From: Puffinus mauretanicus
Taxonomy: Eukaryota; Chordata; Aves; Procellariiformes; Procellariidae
Reading direction: 5' to 3'
DNA: 64,000 nucleotides
Assembly: GCA_023333565.1 (NCBI GenBank)
Contig: JAJKFH010000209.1
Coordinates: 1,658,001 to 1,722,000, forward strand
A program made the translations under genes and the position numbers. Shown piece by piece: positions 1 to 12,000 of this stretch; the first letter of the stretch is position 1; every line of letters starts with the position of its first letter. The notes below the pieces were generated by a model. It worked only from the letters and a program-made list of their open reading frames with translations. It ran no database searches and was not told the origin of the DNA.

Positions 1-659
1 GCCCCTAAGGAGTCTATGAATGGGAAGGAGCAATGATAAAAACAGGTAAATCGGAAGGGAAAAGCATACATTAAAGCAGCATAACATAATATATAAATGC
101 TAAAATTGCATATGGGAAAACAAAATGTATTTTCATGGTTAGACTATTTTCCCAGTACTCTATTTTCAGATTTAATATAGATTTAAGTCAACTCTCAGCT
201 TAATTTTGTTTTGTAATATTCCAGGAGCTTCATAGGTTTTTATTAGGATCCTTATTATCTCTCTTTAACTAGGTTTTATTTTGCCCTTAATATAATAGGA
301 ACAGCACAGCCATTTTTTTTTTTAACTCTGAATATGACTTCCTCTAGTTTTCCTAGATTGTAGTGCAAAGATTTACAAAAAGAGAAAACTATTCTTCCTC
401 ACTATGGTCCCGCCCAGCCCTAAATGATTTCAGCTCTACAATCTTAAACTAGCTAACGATTTTGAAAATCAACTAGTGTTTGATAAAATGGCAGTCACGG
501 AATGAATTGCTGACAGTTTATTTGTCCCCTAATGCTTTATCTATTAACCAAGAAAAAATTAAAAGAAGTGTTTCCATGTTTTTGGACTCACACTTCTTTG
601 TACTGCTGTAATAGCTCAGTTTAATGCCAAATGTATCATGTTTATTTCATTTTAATCTA

Positions 660-770
660 CTGCATGTGAGCCTGATCTCATAAGCTCTAAGTACACAGAA
701 CTTGCATTGACTTCAGCTGTATTCATATGCTGTTACTGGAGGATCAAACCCAAAGAATTTAAACTCTGCT
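660..770. repeat. Possible ancient amniote interspersed repeat fragment
   Basis: Contains a 'cctgatctca' word followed by 'cattgacttcagctgt', an arrangement like the old palindromic amniote repeats whose copies carry 'ctgatctcag' ends and an 'attgacttcaatgg' centre. Better copies lie at 46701-46806 and 46981-47070. The copy is strongly diverged, the boundaries are approximate and the family name is not assigned. Confidence 0.3.
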
Positions 771-3700
771 AATTAGCCCTTTAGTGGGAACTTGAGTAAT
801 TCTGTACCTTGAATGTTCAAAAATGAAGCAAATCAGTATTTACTGGAACTGTGGAGATTAGAAATGAGTATACTAGGCAGAGAAGTTAATGGTAATTCTT
901 TCCATTTTCCTCAGAAGATTAATTGCAAAACTTAATTGTGTTAGATTAAAACCCCATTTAAATAAGTACAGTATGATTGTTAAAATTGTTAGTATGTTCA
1001 GCATAAAATTAACTAAACATTTTCAAATATCAAAGAAAATAAATATTTTTCTGTCTGATTACAGGTAATGTATGGTGTTTTTAATACAAGCTGCATAAGC
1101 CGTAAGTCTTGCACTAGTAAGTCTTCAGCAACGATGGTCATCATAGATGGAAAAAGACCCTTCTGTAGTAGTGCAAAGATTTTTAAAGCATTTAGTTGAC
1201 ACGGCTTTTGAACAGGTTAACTGCTAAACTATTTCATCAAAGGGAAGCGGTTCACTGTACTAAGTAACATGAAAACGCACATCAAAAGCTAAGGATACCT
1301 TTCAAAAAAAGTTGAGGGGGAAAAAGCTCCCAGCAGTTTTTGTTTCCCTGCTGGAAGCTATCCCTCCTCGGAAGGTGCAGTTGGTTTTCTCCTCTGGGTG
1401 TGCTGCTGCTCCATTGTGCCTTTCTCTCTGGCGCAGTGTGCTCTGGCCCCGAGTGGATCAAACAAACCGTGGTGAAAGTTCCCCTCATTTGCATCACTTC
1501 TAGACAGCCCTGTCGTACTCTTTGCTGACAGGAAATCACTGTCTTTGTCACCTTTTTTCAGTGATCTCCTTTTGGCAGAGATTGGCCATGTGACCAGGAT
1601 TAATCACAACAACAGTTCTGGCTCAGAACTCAATGACATGTTTTCCTCAGCACTTCAATAATGGTGTAGAGGAGTCAGTAGGAAATGACTACATTAATTT
1701 CAGAGTGAAAAGATAATTAACACTTAAGGACTAGTGCTATAACCTATGGAGCTATTATTCAAATTAGAACTAATTTATTGCAAACTTGTGAAAAAAAAAA
1801 AAACCTGTCCTTTAATGCAACTGTTAAAATAATCTTACAAGAGTCCCTGCGTTTGAAAAGAAGCACAAACTATATTTAACACGGTAATACAAATACATAA
1901 AAACTTAAACATTTGAAACTGGAGGCTGAAGTATGTAAAGTGCTTACTTAGATGATATGAATAGGATACTGGCAAACAAAAGCAGCAGTGTGCTCCTAGA
2001 ATGCTGTGCTTCAAGGAGTTTCCTTGGCAACAGAAATGCAGTTCCAAAAGTAGACAGAACTTTCCTCAGAAAACATACTATTAATAACAACCTTCCGGAA
2101 CAACTTGGAACAATTTGACTACTTGGCAATAATAATGCCAAGTGTTCTGCAAATTAATCTAACACATAACAGTTATATGTTTCTCTTGCCCATAATTCTC
2201 CTGAACTGGAGGACTGAGTTCTCTGCTGTTAGAGGATACAAATGTGCAAAGCGGTTCCAAATGCTGCGCAAACAGAGAGAGGACTCAAATAGCAGCAGCC
2301 TATAAGGATCAATTAATGTGCCTCGTATCATTTTAACTTGTAAAACAGATTAGTTTAATTGGATTACTTTGTTCCATTTAAAACGAGTCCTGCGTACCTA
2401 CTGAAGCCACATTGTCTTTATTTCAAGCAGATTTTCCGTATAAAGAAAACTTATTAAAAGATTAACAGCCTGTAGAGTGATATATTTGGACAATATGCTT
2501 AGGGGATTGGTTATAAACTAGAAAATGTGAAGATTTTTGCTCCTACGCTGCATATTCTGCATGGTCCGGGATGCCTTCTGTCTGTCTGGTAATCTGTCAA
2601 TGCCTGCACAAAGCTGCTAAAACAGTCAGTGGGAGAAGATGATGATCATCATTGGAGGAAGCTCTCAGCACACTGCAGGATTGAGCCCCTTGTAGGTAGT
2701 AACTACAAATCTGCTATGCATGCAGTATTTTTAGATATGTCATCATTTCTGTATGAGCCAAGAGAATAAACTAATTTCAGATTTGCCTTGCCAATAGGAA
2801 TCATTAGAATTCCACTAAAGGCCATAAGTTTACCAGACAGGAAAGGCAGGCTGTGCTACTACCTCGACTTTTCCTGAATTCTTACATCTAAAGGTTAAAA
2901 GTAATCAATATCTCATTGTGCAGCCTGATAATAAGTAATAACCATGATGTTAAAATCTAAATGATTGCAGATAGCACTTAGGTGTGTTGGCCCATTTGGG
3001 AGGGCTTTTTAATTGCAATCAGAATAGTCATTATAGTTTGCTAATAAACTTTTGGCTATCTTGCAAAAATCACCACCTTTTTGAAATATGACTTTAATGC
3101 TATTAGCAAATTATGTCCCAAAGTGAAGGCTTTTATTTTATCTGACAAGGCATATGTAACACTTAAAAAAAAAAGAGAAAGATTATTCTGCGAAATAATA
3201 TCTATGGAGATATTCATTAGCAATAGTAAATTACAGCACTTACTTATGTCTACATACATGGATTGATACATGCCTCAATGGAAGTTATTCTTTGCCTTTG
3301 ACATTGTCATACGCTTTTAGCTGTCACGTATAGTAAAATGACTGAGCTAAGTTTTGCAGAAAACTCTGACTTCAGTTACTGTTCTTCATGAAGTTCAGTA
3401 ATTTCCATGTGCTAGGCTGTTTTTTTTTTTTCCCTCAACAGATTAAGAACCTCTATGACTTTCCACACTAGGTAGGAAATCAACTGTTTTGTATGAGAGG
3501 TCTCAAAAATGCCTGATGCCCCAAGCTGCATTAAAAATCTGACTGCTATTAGAACATCAGCTAAATGAGTTCAGGACCTGACACGGCAAAGTTTCCTAGT
3601 CTCTTACTGCAGAGGGTGATGAAATTGGTTAACTTTTTCTACACAAGCATTTTCACTTCAGTTGCACTGGAGAACAGAGTGAAAACTCCTTTGTGACACA

Positions 3701-4159
3701 TACTGTAACAACCAGCTCGTTTTTCAGTGGTCCATATGTTTAACTTTGTAATATGATTAAATTCCTTGCTATTCCTGGCAAATTTTATATTTGAAAAAGC
3801 AGAAAAGAAAATTATTGTTGGCAAAAAGTCTTACTGAAAGCAGATAAATGTTAAGTTTTAATGTCTTATATAATTACAACAGGAAAACACTGATTACCAT
3901 GTCTACATAATTACAAAGTAAGTCTAGAGAATGGGTAAAGAAAGAATATGAAAAATATTTTTACATTTTCTTGGTTGCTTCCCTAATATATTTCAAATGT
4001 AAACATGCATTTTTAAAGGCAGTGTTGTAATTTCTATGGAGCAGACTCCCTGTATTTCCGCAAGAAGTGGCTTCATGCATTTCACAAGAGTAAGTGGGTT
4101 TCTCCCATTTCTTCCCAGCATGACATTGAAGATGAACTTCACATTGTAGCAAAGCAGTA

Positions 4160-4486
4160 TTTTCTGAGCTTGTAGCAAAAACCAGCACAGCTTTTGGGAG
4201 ATTAAAGCAGTGTGTCTAGAATGAAAGAGGCATTCAACTTCAAACAAAAGTAAATGTGTACCGCATAGCTGTCATCACCATTCCTTACTACAGCTGCAAA
4301 ACGTGGACAATTTACAGTCATCACGTCAAGCATCTTAGTCAACTCCACATGCTCTGTCTTTGTGCCCTTGCTGGTATAAAATGGTAGGATAAGGTCCCAA
4401 GCAGTGAGACCTTAAAGCATTGTCAAATATTCAGCACTGAAGCAGTGGTCTGGCACACTAAGCTGTGGTAGTTTGAGTGCATACAT
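4160..4486 (+). mobile_element. Decayed non-LTR retrotransposon (RTE-like), C-terminal end of reverse-transcriptase ORF
   Basis: One reading frame (codons starting at 4163, 4166 and so on) shows the tail of a LINE polymerase ORF interrupted by stops. In order it reads A-F-G-R-L (4190-4204), then a stop at 4217 where a Trp is usual, E-R-G-I, V-Y-R (4256-4264), C-K-T-W-T (4295-4309), G-I-K-W (4373-4384), a stop at 4385 where Gln is usual, then D-K-V-P (4388-4399) and a final stop at 4469. This order of blocks is the familiar end of endonuclease/reverse-transcriptase proteins of RTE-like and related LINEs. Both internal stops fit single C-to-T or G-to-A changes, as expected of a dead copy. Clade assignment is from memory; no 3' tail or target duplication was identified. 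No function now. Confidence 0.65.
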
Positions 4487-6159
4487 CCATCAGTAAATTA
4501 CCCAAAGCCATTTTCTGTTCATTAAGCATTTTTAGTTTTTAAAAAATAGAAATGGCACCTTAATTCACTCCAAAGGATGATGAAAATTACAACCTTCATT
4601 GCTTTCTACATGCTAGGACTGCCTAGTGTCCAAACAAGGTAGGAAGGGCTCAAGATTAGTCTCAGATATACTAAATTACTCACATTCTCACTCACATGAA
4701 GGGCAAGTAAGAATAGCTGAAGTATAGCAGTACTCTGGCCTCATCATTGCACCAAGAGTCCCTAAGAAAAGGTGTTATACTTGTGCTATTATATGTGCAA
4801 ACACCAGGGTCAACAATACCGGTGCTGCAATGTTCTTCGACGCCCTGAACTGAGGAAAGAGGCCATATGAGGCTCCGAAACATGGGCATGTTCTGATCTA
4901 CATTGTCCTTAGCACAACCTTTCAAAACTTTATCCATTCATCTAAAGGAGTTTAGGTTATCTGTATTTTCTTGTTTCCTGACACACTGGATCACATGCAG
5001 ACCACATGTAAGCAGTGCAGAGTCCTAGGAGCTGCCCACTCTGAGGATAGTATTTAATGTATTATGGCAGATTTTATGAAAGTTCATATGGATCAGCTGA
5101 CTGAAAACATCTCATGAAGTGATTTGTGAATTTGCACACACAATTCACTCATAAAGTCTCATATACAATGATGCCAAATAAGGGAGATCAGCCCTCTATA
5201 AAAATAAAGACATTCAAAGAAGCCAGGACTGGTTTCTCTTTATCACACTGCATCTCAGACCCTTAGTCTAATATTTCACAGCGTTTGTTCTGGGTTGTGA
5301 AACCATGTACTACCTTTAAGATCTTATACAATGACTGTATAACATAAAAATGGCTCCATCAGGTCAGAGAATAGTGTGTCCTATGCAGTTCTCCAGATAT
5401 TTTTTTTGCATGAGGTTGTCCCGTAATCCTGCGCCCACATAACCTTACGGAAGCCATAGCATCCTGCCTCAAGGAGACCCACAGGTTTAGCCCCATGCTG
5501 TGATGAACCACCTGCGCACTGTGTCCGTGCTTGTGTCTGCTCTAAAGCTGCCTTCCACTGGTCTCACCTGATGCCCGGTAGTACTTTTGTTGGAGGAAGC
5601 AGCAAATAATATATTGAAGTAAGATAAAACTAGGAGTGTTAATAACGCAATGACAACATAATTTTTGAAGGTGTGTGTGGACATGGTTGGGGTTTTTTTA
5701 GCAGCTTGGTAGATTAGGCTTTCTTAGAGGGATGCAGAAAGAAAAATCACTAGCAAAAAATATAAGAGGCAATAGTATTACCCTTCCTCAAGTTAGCTGC
5801 CAATTTTTAATTCACTTTCCTATTTTTTCACCTCATACTCCAGGAGAAAATACATTTTTTTCTAAACTCATAGGAAATACGTGTTTTATCCATGATGTTT
5901 TGCTTCGTAAACATAATACAGGAAATACTATTTTCTTTCCCAATTACTCCTCATCAGTATACCTCATAAATAATTGATACTGTAATGTTTCTTTTTAAAA
6001 AATAAACAAAAAACAAATGACCACAGAAAACCTTTTTAGCAGGTTTTCTATATGAAACCCAAATTCACTAGATCTCAATAAACTTGCAATACATTCAATG
6101 CGTACATATCTTAATTATAAAAAATAAGTCACAGTGAAGTATGCCAGCTTATAATATCC

Positions 6160-6290
6160 TGAATTTTTATTTGTATATATATTTTATTTGTATTTTTATA
6201 AATACATATTATTTTTATATATTGAAAATATGTAAAATATCAGTATAACATTGATATAAAATATTTATTTGTATATATTTGGAACCTTTT
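6160..6290. repeat. AT-rich low-complexity block
   Basis: Interleaved tata, atttgtat and ttttata words with almost no G or C over about 130 bases. It continues more weakly to about 6360. No gene or regulatory signal is supported. Confidence 0.7.
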
Positions 6291-6439
6291 TACATACTTA
6301 AGGTTAGGTGATTTAGGCTTTTACATTGTTTGTATATATTTTTAATACCTTGTACTAAAAATAGCTACAGCATTTTGTGCTAACTTCTCCTTCTAACAAA
6401 GTAAAATAAGCAATCACTATAATTTCATTCATAGTTGTT

Positions 6440-6810
6440 GCAGTTGTGGTTGCATCAGGTCCAGTGGGGTCCTAGAGTAGGCTCCAGCCAACTCCTGTGG
6501 CCGATGAGAAACGTGTGTGGTTCTTAACTTCTCGCGGGTGCTGATATTTTAGCATTGCAGTAAACATGGTTGCTATAGAATTCCAGTGATCATGAACTGC
6601 AAATGTTAAAGTTGGCGCTATGGAGAGACGCTTTGGGGGGAAGACAGTAGTTGTACCCTTCACATCCCATTGTTGCAGAATGACAGGTGCTGTTACTGAT
6701 GTGCAGGACATGCTCCAGCAGTGTCACGGAGCAGACCAGCAACGTGCTGTCACAGGCTGCAGGGAAGGCTATGGAGAGGTTGTAGTTTCCCCAGTGATAC
6801 ATTAGGAGAA
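6440..6810. other. CpG-bearing block of unknown origin
   Basis: This block is visibly richer in G+C and CpG (for example near 6530, 6615 and 6725) than the surrounding AT-rich intron. Overlapping open frames of 60-80 codons occur on both strands, but none has a recognisable domain, start context or splice sites. A decayed mobile element or a regulatory element are both possible; I cannot decide between them. Confidence 0.3.
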
Positions 6811-7783
6811 GGTATCATCTGTGAAGACTAATTTAGACTACTAAGGGAGCTAAGTAGACCAGGCTCTGTCGTAAGGACGTTCCTCTAATGGATGATTCTG
6901 AGCAGAAGCTTAAGTTAAGCACTCTGAAATAGTTTTGGAAGAAACCTTTTCTCTCTTATCTCTCTCTCCACTGATTGTATAAAGAGGTTATGAAGATCAG
7001 CCTCACTCAGCGTTACCTCTCACTGACTCTCAGTTATCGTGAGAAGAGGGGGTTTTAGTACCATTGTGTCATGTCTATGCAATATTCCAGTTTGAAACCC
7101 TGCTGTGATGCATCCAGATTTTGACAGACATTACACTGGAGTTTGATCATCTCTGCTTTACCAATTGATTTTTCTTAGAAATGGGAGATGATAGATACAG
7201 AATTGCCGTTAGAATTTTTCAGGTGGTAACTTTCTAAAGATGAATATTAGCCTTTTTGAATGATGTATTGAGACTGACATACAGTTTTTTTGCTGGCCTT
7301 CATCAAGGAGGACTATATGTCTGCTATGCAGGTGGAAGAACAATAATTCCCAAGATCTCTTAGTTTGTTATCATGTGTGGAGAGATCAAATAAACACCAT
7401 CAGAGGTGAGAAGTAGTCAGTCATATGAACCCGCTTTGTGGTCTCAAAGTACATCTCTATTGTTTTGGATTTTCAGTAATCGCATGTAATTTATAGTCAG
7501 GGTTCATTTTTTTCCAGCAAGTCAATAATCAAATGCCTCATAGTGGCATTTGCAAGATTTTTGCCTTTATTTCCCCAGGTTGCAGAAAAAAAAAGATAGA
7601 AAAAACTTTCTGTCTGTAAATATTTAGTTTCCTTATTACTTCAGCTTGGGTCAAAGAAAATTTCGACTCTTAGAACTTCTGCCTGATTTAATCTTCAGTT
7701 ATGGGTTTCAGGTGTCTCTGTTTTGTTAGCTATCTACTAGACTATGTAAGGTGTTTACGCCAGAGGCTGAAACGTGTAATACT

Positions 7784-7813
7784 TTAAATAAATAAATAAA
7801 TAAATAAATAAAT
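7784..7813. repeat. (AAAT)n microsatellite
   Basis: Seven and a half uninterrupted tetranucleotide units. Likely length-polymorphic. No neighbouring LINE poly(A) tail was recognised that would explain its origin. Confidence 0.95.
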
Positions 7814-8879
7814 GGAGAGAGAATAAAGCAGGTGATGAAAATCACCTCTCTTTTCCACCTTTGCCTCTGTGCTGAGCTAGGAACCTTTCTGTCCATTCCC
7901 CTTTCTAACAGTAATGGTTAAATGCTATGGCCATTGTGCTGTATGAGCCTTACAGTCTCTTTGTGCTCTTAGTTTCCTTGCTAAGCAGAGAGTAAAATTC
8001 ACAAGATGCCTACTAAAAATTAGAATGGGTATGAAGATACTTACTTGATTCAGTTTTTATAAACATACGGGATGATTTTTTTGTAAATATGTCCAAAGAG
8101 CAGTTCCTCATCAACTCATGAATACACATGGTAGATTGGTAGCTAACTCACGGTGCCCAGAGGGTTAGACACAAGACAGCAGGTTTCATTGCAGATGAAG
8201 ACTATTGGTCTGGGCTCCCTGGGCCTGCCAAAGTTCAAGAATCAATCAAGGGAGTGAATAAAGAGCCAGTTTAAGACTAGAAATATTAAATTCTTCCATC
8301 TTATTTCCCCAAATGTAGCATATGAGATCTGAGACAACAGTCACATTAGAGAGGAAGGAAATATCTGCAATTACCTAAGTAAAAACACCTAAAAAACATA
8401 GGACATAAATAGCAGTGACCCTGCGCACCAGGAAAATTGGAACTCCGGACAAAAAAAGGCTTTGCTTTGAGGCAGTAGAAACAATGTTTTAGTCTCTAAA
8501 AATAATTGATCAGAATGATACAAATAATTCTAAGTAAATTTAAAGCTATAAAAAGGTTTTCGTAACCAATACCAGAAACAAAAGGGGATATGGTATGGTG
8601 CCAGGAACTAGAGCACCCATGTGTAACTGGAGACATAAAACATTTCTTAATTGTATCTCTTCCCCAGGATCACTTGTGAAATACACAGTTCCCGTTCACA
8701 GGGAAGACATTAGAGTAAAGTCAATTTAATATATGCCTCCAAACAGTGGCCGAACTATGCAGAGAAGTGCCAAAACAGAATCAGCAGAACACACACGTAG
8801 ATGTAAGTCAAAAGAATCCATGAAGCAGGGCAGATGCAGAGTGGCTGAAAATGTAGGCATTTTAGTGCAACATATGTAG

Positions 8880-9995
8880 TGTAACAGGCAACAGGAAAAG
8901 TGGAAGGAAAAACGTTCTTGAGAAAAAGAGCCAGGCAAACAGATTGAATATTGCAGTTACCTTTGAAATTAAAATATAGTGTCTGAAATCATTGAGAATT
9001 TAAGGTTTTAATGAAGAAGGAGATATCTGTAATGTGACTTAAACAGATCTAAGGATTCTCAGTGTTCCGGCAATGCAGAAGGCTGCCAGGCATTCAATTG
9101 CTATATTTGCAACTATGCTATTAGATCAATGACTAATTTGATACCAGCTGGATTGTGGAACCAGCTGCAGTGCAACACTGATAAGGAGCAAAATTAGACT
9201 GGAGAGATGCAACCAAGCACTGCAGATGTGCAATGAAATCATTGTAAGACCAGTAGATAAATGCAGTCAGTCCACAAGGAACCCCTGAAATAAGAGATGT
9301 CATCACTATAGTTGTTTTACAAGAATTCTACACACCCGTAGCCACAGGTCTGTACAAGCTCTGGTTTCAATTGGAAGGCAATATTCAAAGCAGTACCTGA
9401 AAGAAACAGGAAAGTTGCTGTGATTGCTCCCTAGCATTCTAGCTGAATATAACATATTTGAAGATGATGAGCACTTAGATGTTAAATTGAAGTTAGCACG
9501 AAACCCCACAAATCACCCTGGAGTCCACCAAAACAGAATTCTGTTAGTCTAGTAAAACTGCTGAAAAAGGCAATGTGGCAAAGCAGAGACCATGCACCCA
9601 CAGAAAATAATGCAGAGTGGATAAACAATCTACTAACGGTCAGAAAATCTTGGACCAAACTGACCCCAAAATCATTGAACAAAATGCTGAAAGCCTGGGA
9701 GATGTTACAATTTTTTTTCAGGGCAACAGTGTTTGCTGTGATGTCAAAAACACGTTTTGGTGTATTGATCTGAATGAACAACATAGCCACTGTTTTGCTG
9801 CATATTTTGTCAGGTATCTGTAGGCTTTTATGCTCATCAGTCTGAGCTTCTAGAGGTATTCCAGTGTAATATGGACCAGGCACCCTCCCTCTAAGTGAGT
9901 AGCTGATGGCAATCTAAACATAGGAAACGGAAATGTCAAAGAAGAGGCAGTGCATAAGCAACTCCTGAATGGAAACCTGACAGGAGTATTAATCT
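8880..9995 (+). mobile_element. Decayed endogenous retrovirus, gag-pro-pol fragment
   Basis: No intact frame remains, but four retroviral landmarks lie in the expected order on the + strand. At 8880-8915 is a remnant resembling a gag zinc knuckle (C-x3-Q, then K-W-K). At 9148-9183 the frame reads L-D-C-G-T-S-C-S, like an aspartic protease active site with D at 9151. At 9630-9665 is L-L-T-V-R-K-S-W-T-K, like the early reverse-transcriptase fingers. After a frameshift, D-V-K-N-T-F-W-C (9740-9763) resembles RT motif A, and W-T-R at 9872-9880 sits where the following conserved block belongs. The polymerase DD pair is not preserved near 9980. Protease-to-RT spacing is about 196 codons, somewhat shorter than usual, which implies deletions. 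The 133-codon antisense frame at 9482-9883 is a shadow. It looks gamma-like (class I); no LTRs were found. Confidence 0.6.
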
Positions 9996-10414
9996 AAATG
10001 CAGAAAACTTGAAAGAATCTGAGTCACCTGTGGGTGGCATCTGTTGATTTTTGAAGGACTTTGCTGCTGGCCGTGAGAAACCAGGAGCCTCTCAGGAAAT
10101 AGGCAGAACACTTGACAGAGGGGACAGTGCAGTCTTTCACAGAGATGAACAACTGTTTTTACAAATTTTTTGCATGCTTGGCAAAAGCCTATGGATTTTT
10201 GCCATGGTCAATACAGTGTGAATCAAAAAAAAAAAGTTTAAGGACCAAGGGCAAATAAAAGTTAGGAGAGGGTGAGGAGAAAAAGATACCAGTCCTTAAA
10301 TTCTAAGACTATTTCAAGGGACTGAGCTATGGTCTTCTACTTTAAAGAAGTGGGGTATCTCCACGACAGAATTGCAGAGCTTTAGGAGAATCTCCTGGTG
10401 ATATAGAGCTCCTG

Positions 10415-10451
10415 CCTCTATCATTTTTCAGCAGCTCCTCTATCATTTTTC
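10415..10451. repeat. Short direct repeat, 15-bp units
   Basis: The word cctctatcatttttc occurs at 10415-10429 and again at 10437-10451, a 22-bp period. Probably a replication-slippage duplication. Confidence 0.85.
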
Positions 10452-11935
10452 CCCGCATCATGGTAGAAGTAGTGAATGAGTGTAGGGGTAAGTAAGAATG
10501 AAAATAGCGTTCCTTCCAACAGAGATCCCCAGAGAGCCCTGGTTTCTGAAATCAGTGAAACTGGGAATTTTTGTCTTGCCCAGAAGCAACAGCACAGCTT
10601 GCTGCCTTCACATGCACAATGCACTTGTCTTCAAGGAGAGGTAATGTACCACAAGTTATCTGATGGGCAATATCTCACCTTTAAGACACCACCTGCTGCC
10701 TCCAGCTGCAGACAGACCCACATCCCACCTTTTTTTAAACTCAGCTCAAGTGCTGGTTGTATCTCTACAAAATAATGAACGGTACTGAGTCCTTCCTAAA
10801 AGCATATTAACATAGTTAGGAACTTAGTATAGATGCAAAGCAAAGAGAATATAGTTATTTAAGGACACATATCTTCATTTAGTTCAGTTGTCTGTAAGAT
10901 ACGTATCTATATACATGTATTTTGTCTAACAGCACAAATTCTAAATAAGTGAGCTTTGCTATTCCTGGCACATTTCAAAGTTACTCAGAGTATTAAAATG
11001 TTAAGCAATAAAATGTGTATTTCATGGAAAATGTTTCTGTTTGGCTCACATTAATTAAAATTCAGCTGTTCCTATTAGAAGCTAGATTAAAAGGGAGGTA
11101 GAATATTGCTGGCCAACTGCAACAGGCAACAGCAAGCAGAATTGTTTATTGGGGAGGATGAGTGGGATATATGTGAGGAGCTTTTTGCATCTCTCTTAAA
11201 AACCATGTGTCCCACAAGCTATTTCTTGGCTGCATGGCAGGGTATTCTCTCTCTGTGGAATAAGCATTTCCACAGACAGTGCTCTTCATTGCCATGGTAA
11301 ACCAGCAGGTAAGAAATCCTGACCTTGGTGCTGAGGCATGCTCACCTGAGGATAGCGAAAATTTTCTGGTTTGTCCTTGCGTGTTTAAACAGTGAGGAAA
11401 TATATTTCTTGCACTTTACGCAAGTGGATTCATGCCAGAAAATTAGTCTTCTACAAATTTTCCCTGTTTCCTTCCCTTCAAGCCAGTCACTAGAAATATA
11501 CTACTATAATAACAACCTGCACATCATTTAAAAGCTGTTATGCTCATGGGTGCCTATGTGTGTTCTGAACATCTCTCCACTGTCTGGGTAACCTCCAAAC
11601 AGGGAGACCTAGAGTGATCGGACATCTCATGGTTTTGGCATTTGGTTTCATTAAAATCAGCATGGACCATTTGGATCATGCATATGATTTGTTTGCAAAT
11701 TTAATATAGTCGTCTTATGAGAAAAGGCTTTTATATTGATATTTATGGTTTTATAAGGCTAAAAATAGTGCAGAACACCCACCATTTCCAGTCACATGCA
11801 TATTGCTTTGCTCTCTGGGACTTTCTAAATTCTTCCCTCCTGAAGCATATGGTCCCTTTTCCAGGTTCTTCAGAGACTGCTGCATCTTTGAATTCTTTTT
11901 GTAGCTTTATCTTTTAGCTTGCTGACTTAATCTGC

Positions 11936-12000
11936 TAGGGCCAGAATTTGCTACCCTAGCGCTACAGATTTAGCACCAGCAGATTCTGATTGAGTAAATC
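11936..12000. repeat. Possible ancient amniote interspersed repeat fragment
   Basis: 'gggccagaatttgctaccct' followed about 30 bases later by 'cagattctgattgag' resembles the two arms of the old palindromic repeat seen better at 46701-46806. Diverged, with approximate borders. Confidence 0.3.

Noticed and set aside
9482..9883. 133-codon open frame on the minus strand, among the longest in the window
   Set aside because: It is the antisense shadow of the retroviral fossil; the + strand carries the recognisable RT motifs, and the minus-strand peptide has no known domain.
10476..10775. 99-codon + strand ORF downstream of the retroviral fossil
   Set aside because: It was considered as RNase H or integrase of the same element, but it shows no D-G-S-type or zinc-finger HHCC landmarks.
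11106..11300. Acidic 64-codon + strand frame (…G-E-D-E-W-D-I-C-E-E-L-F…) that looked exon-like
   Set aside because: It has no matching spectrin repeat pattern and no convincing acceptor at its start, and I do not recognise it as part of AKAP6. Chance frames of this length are common here.
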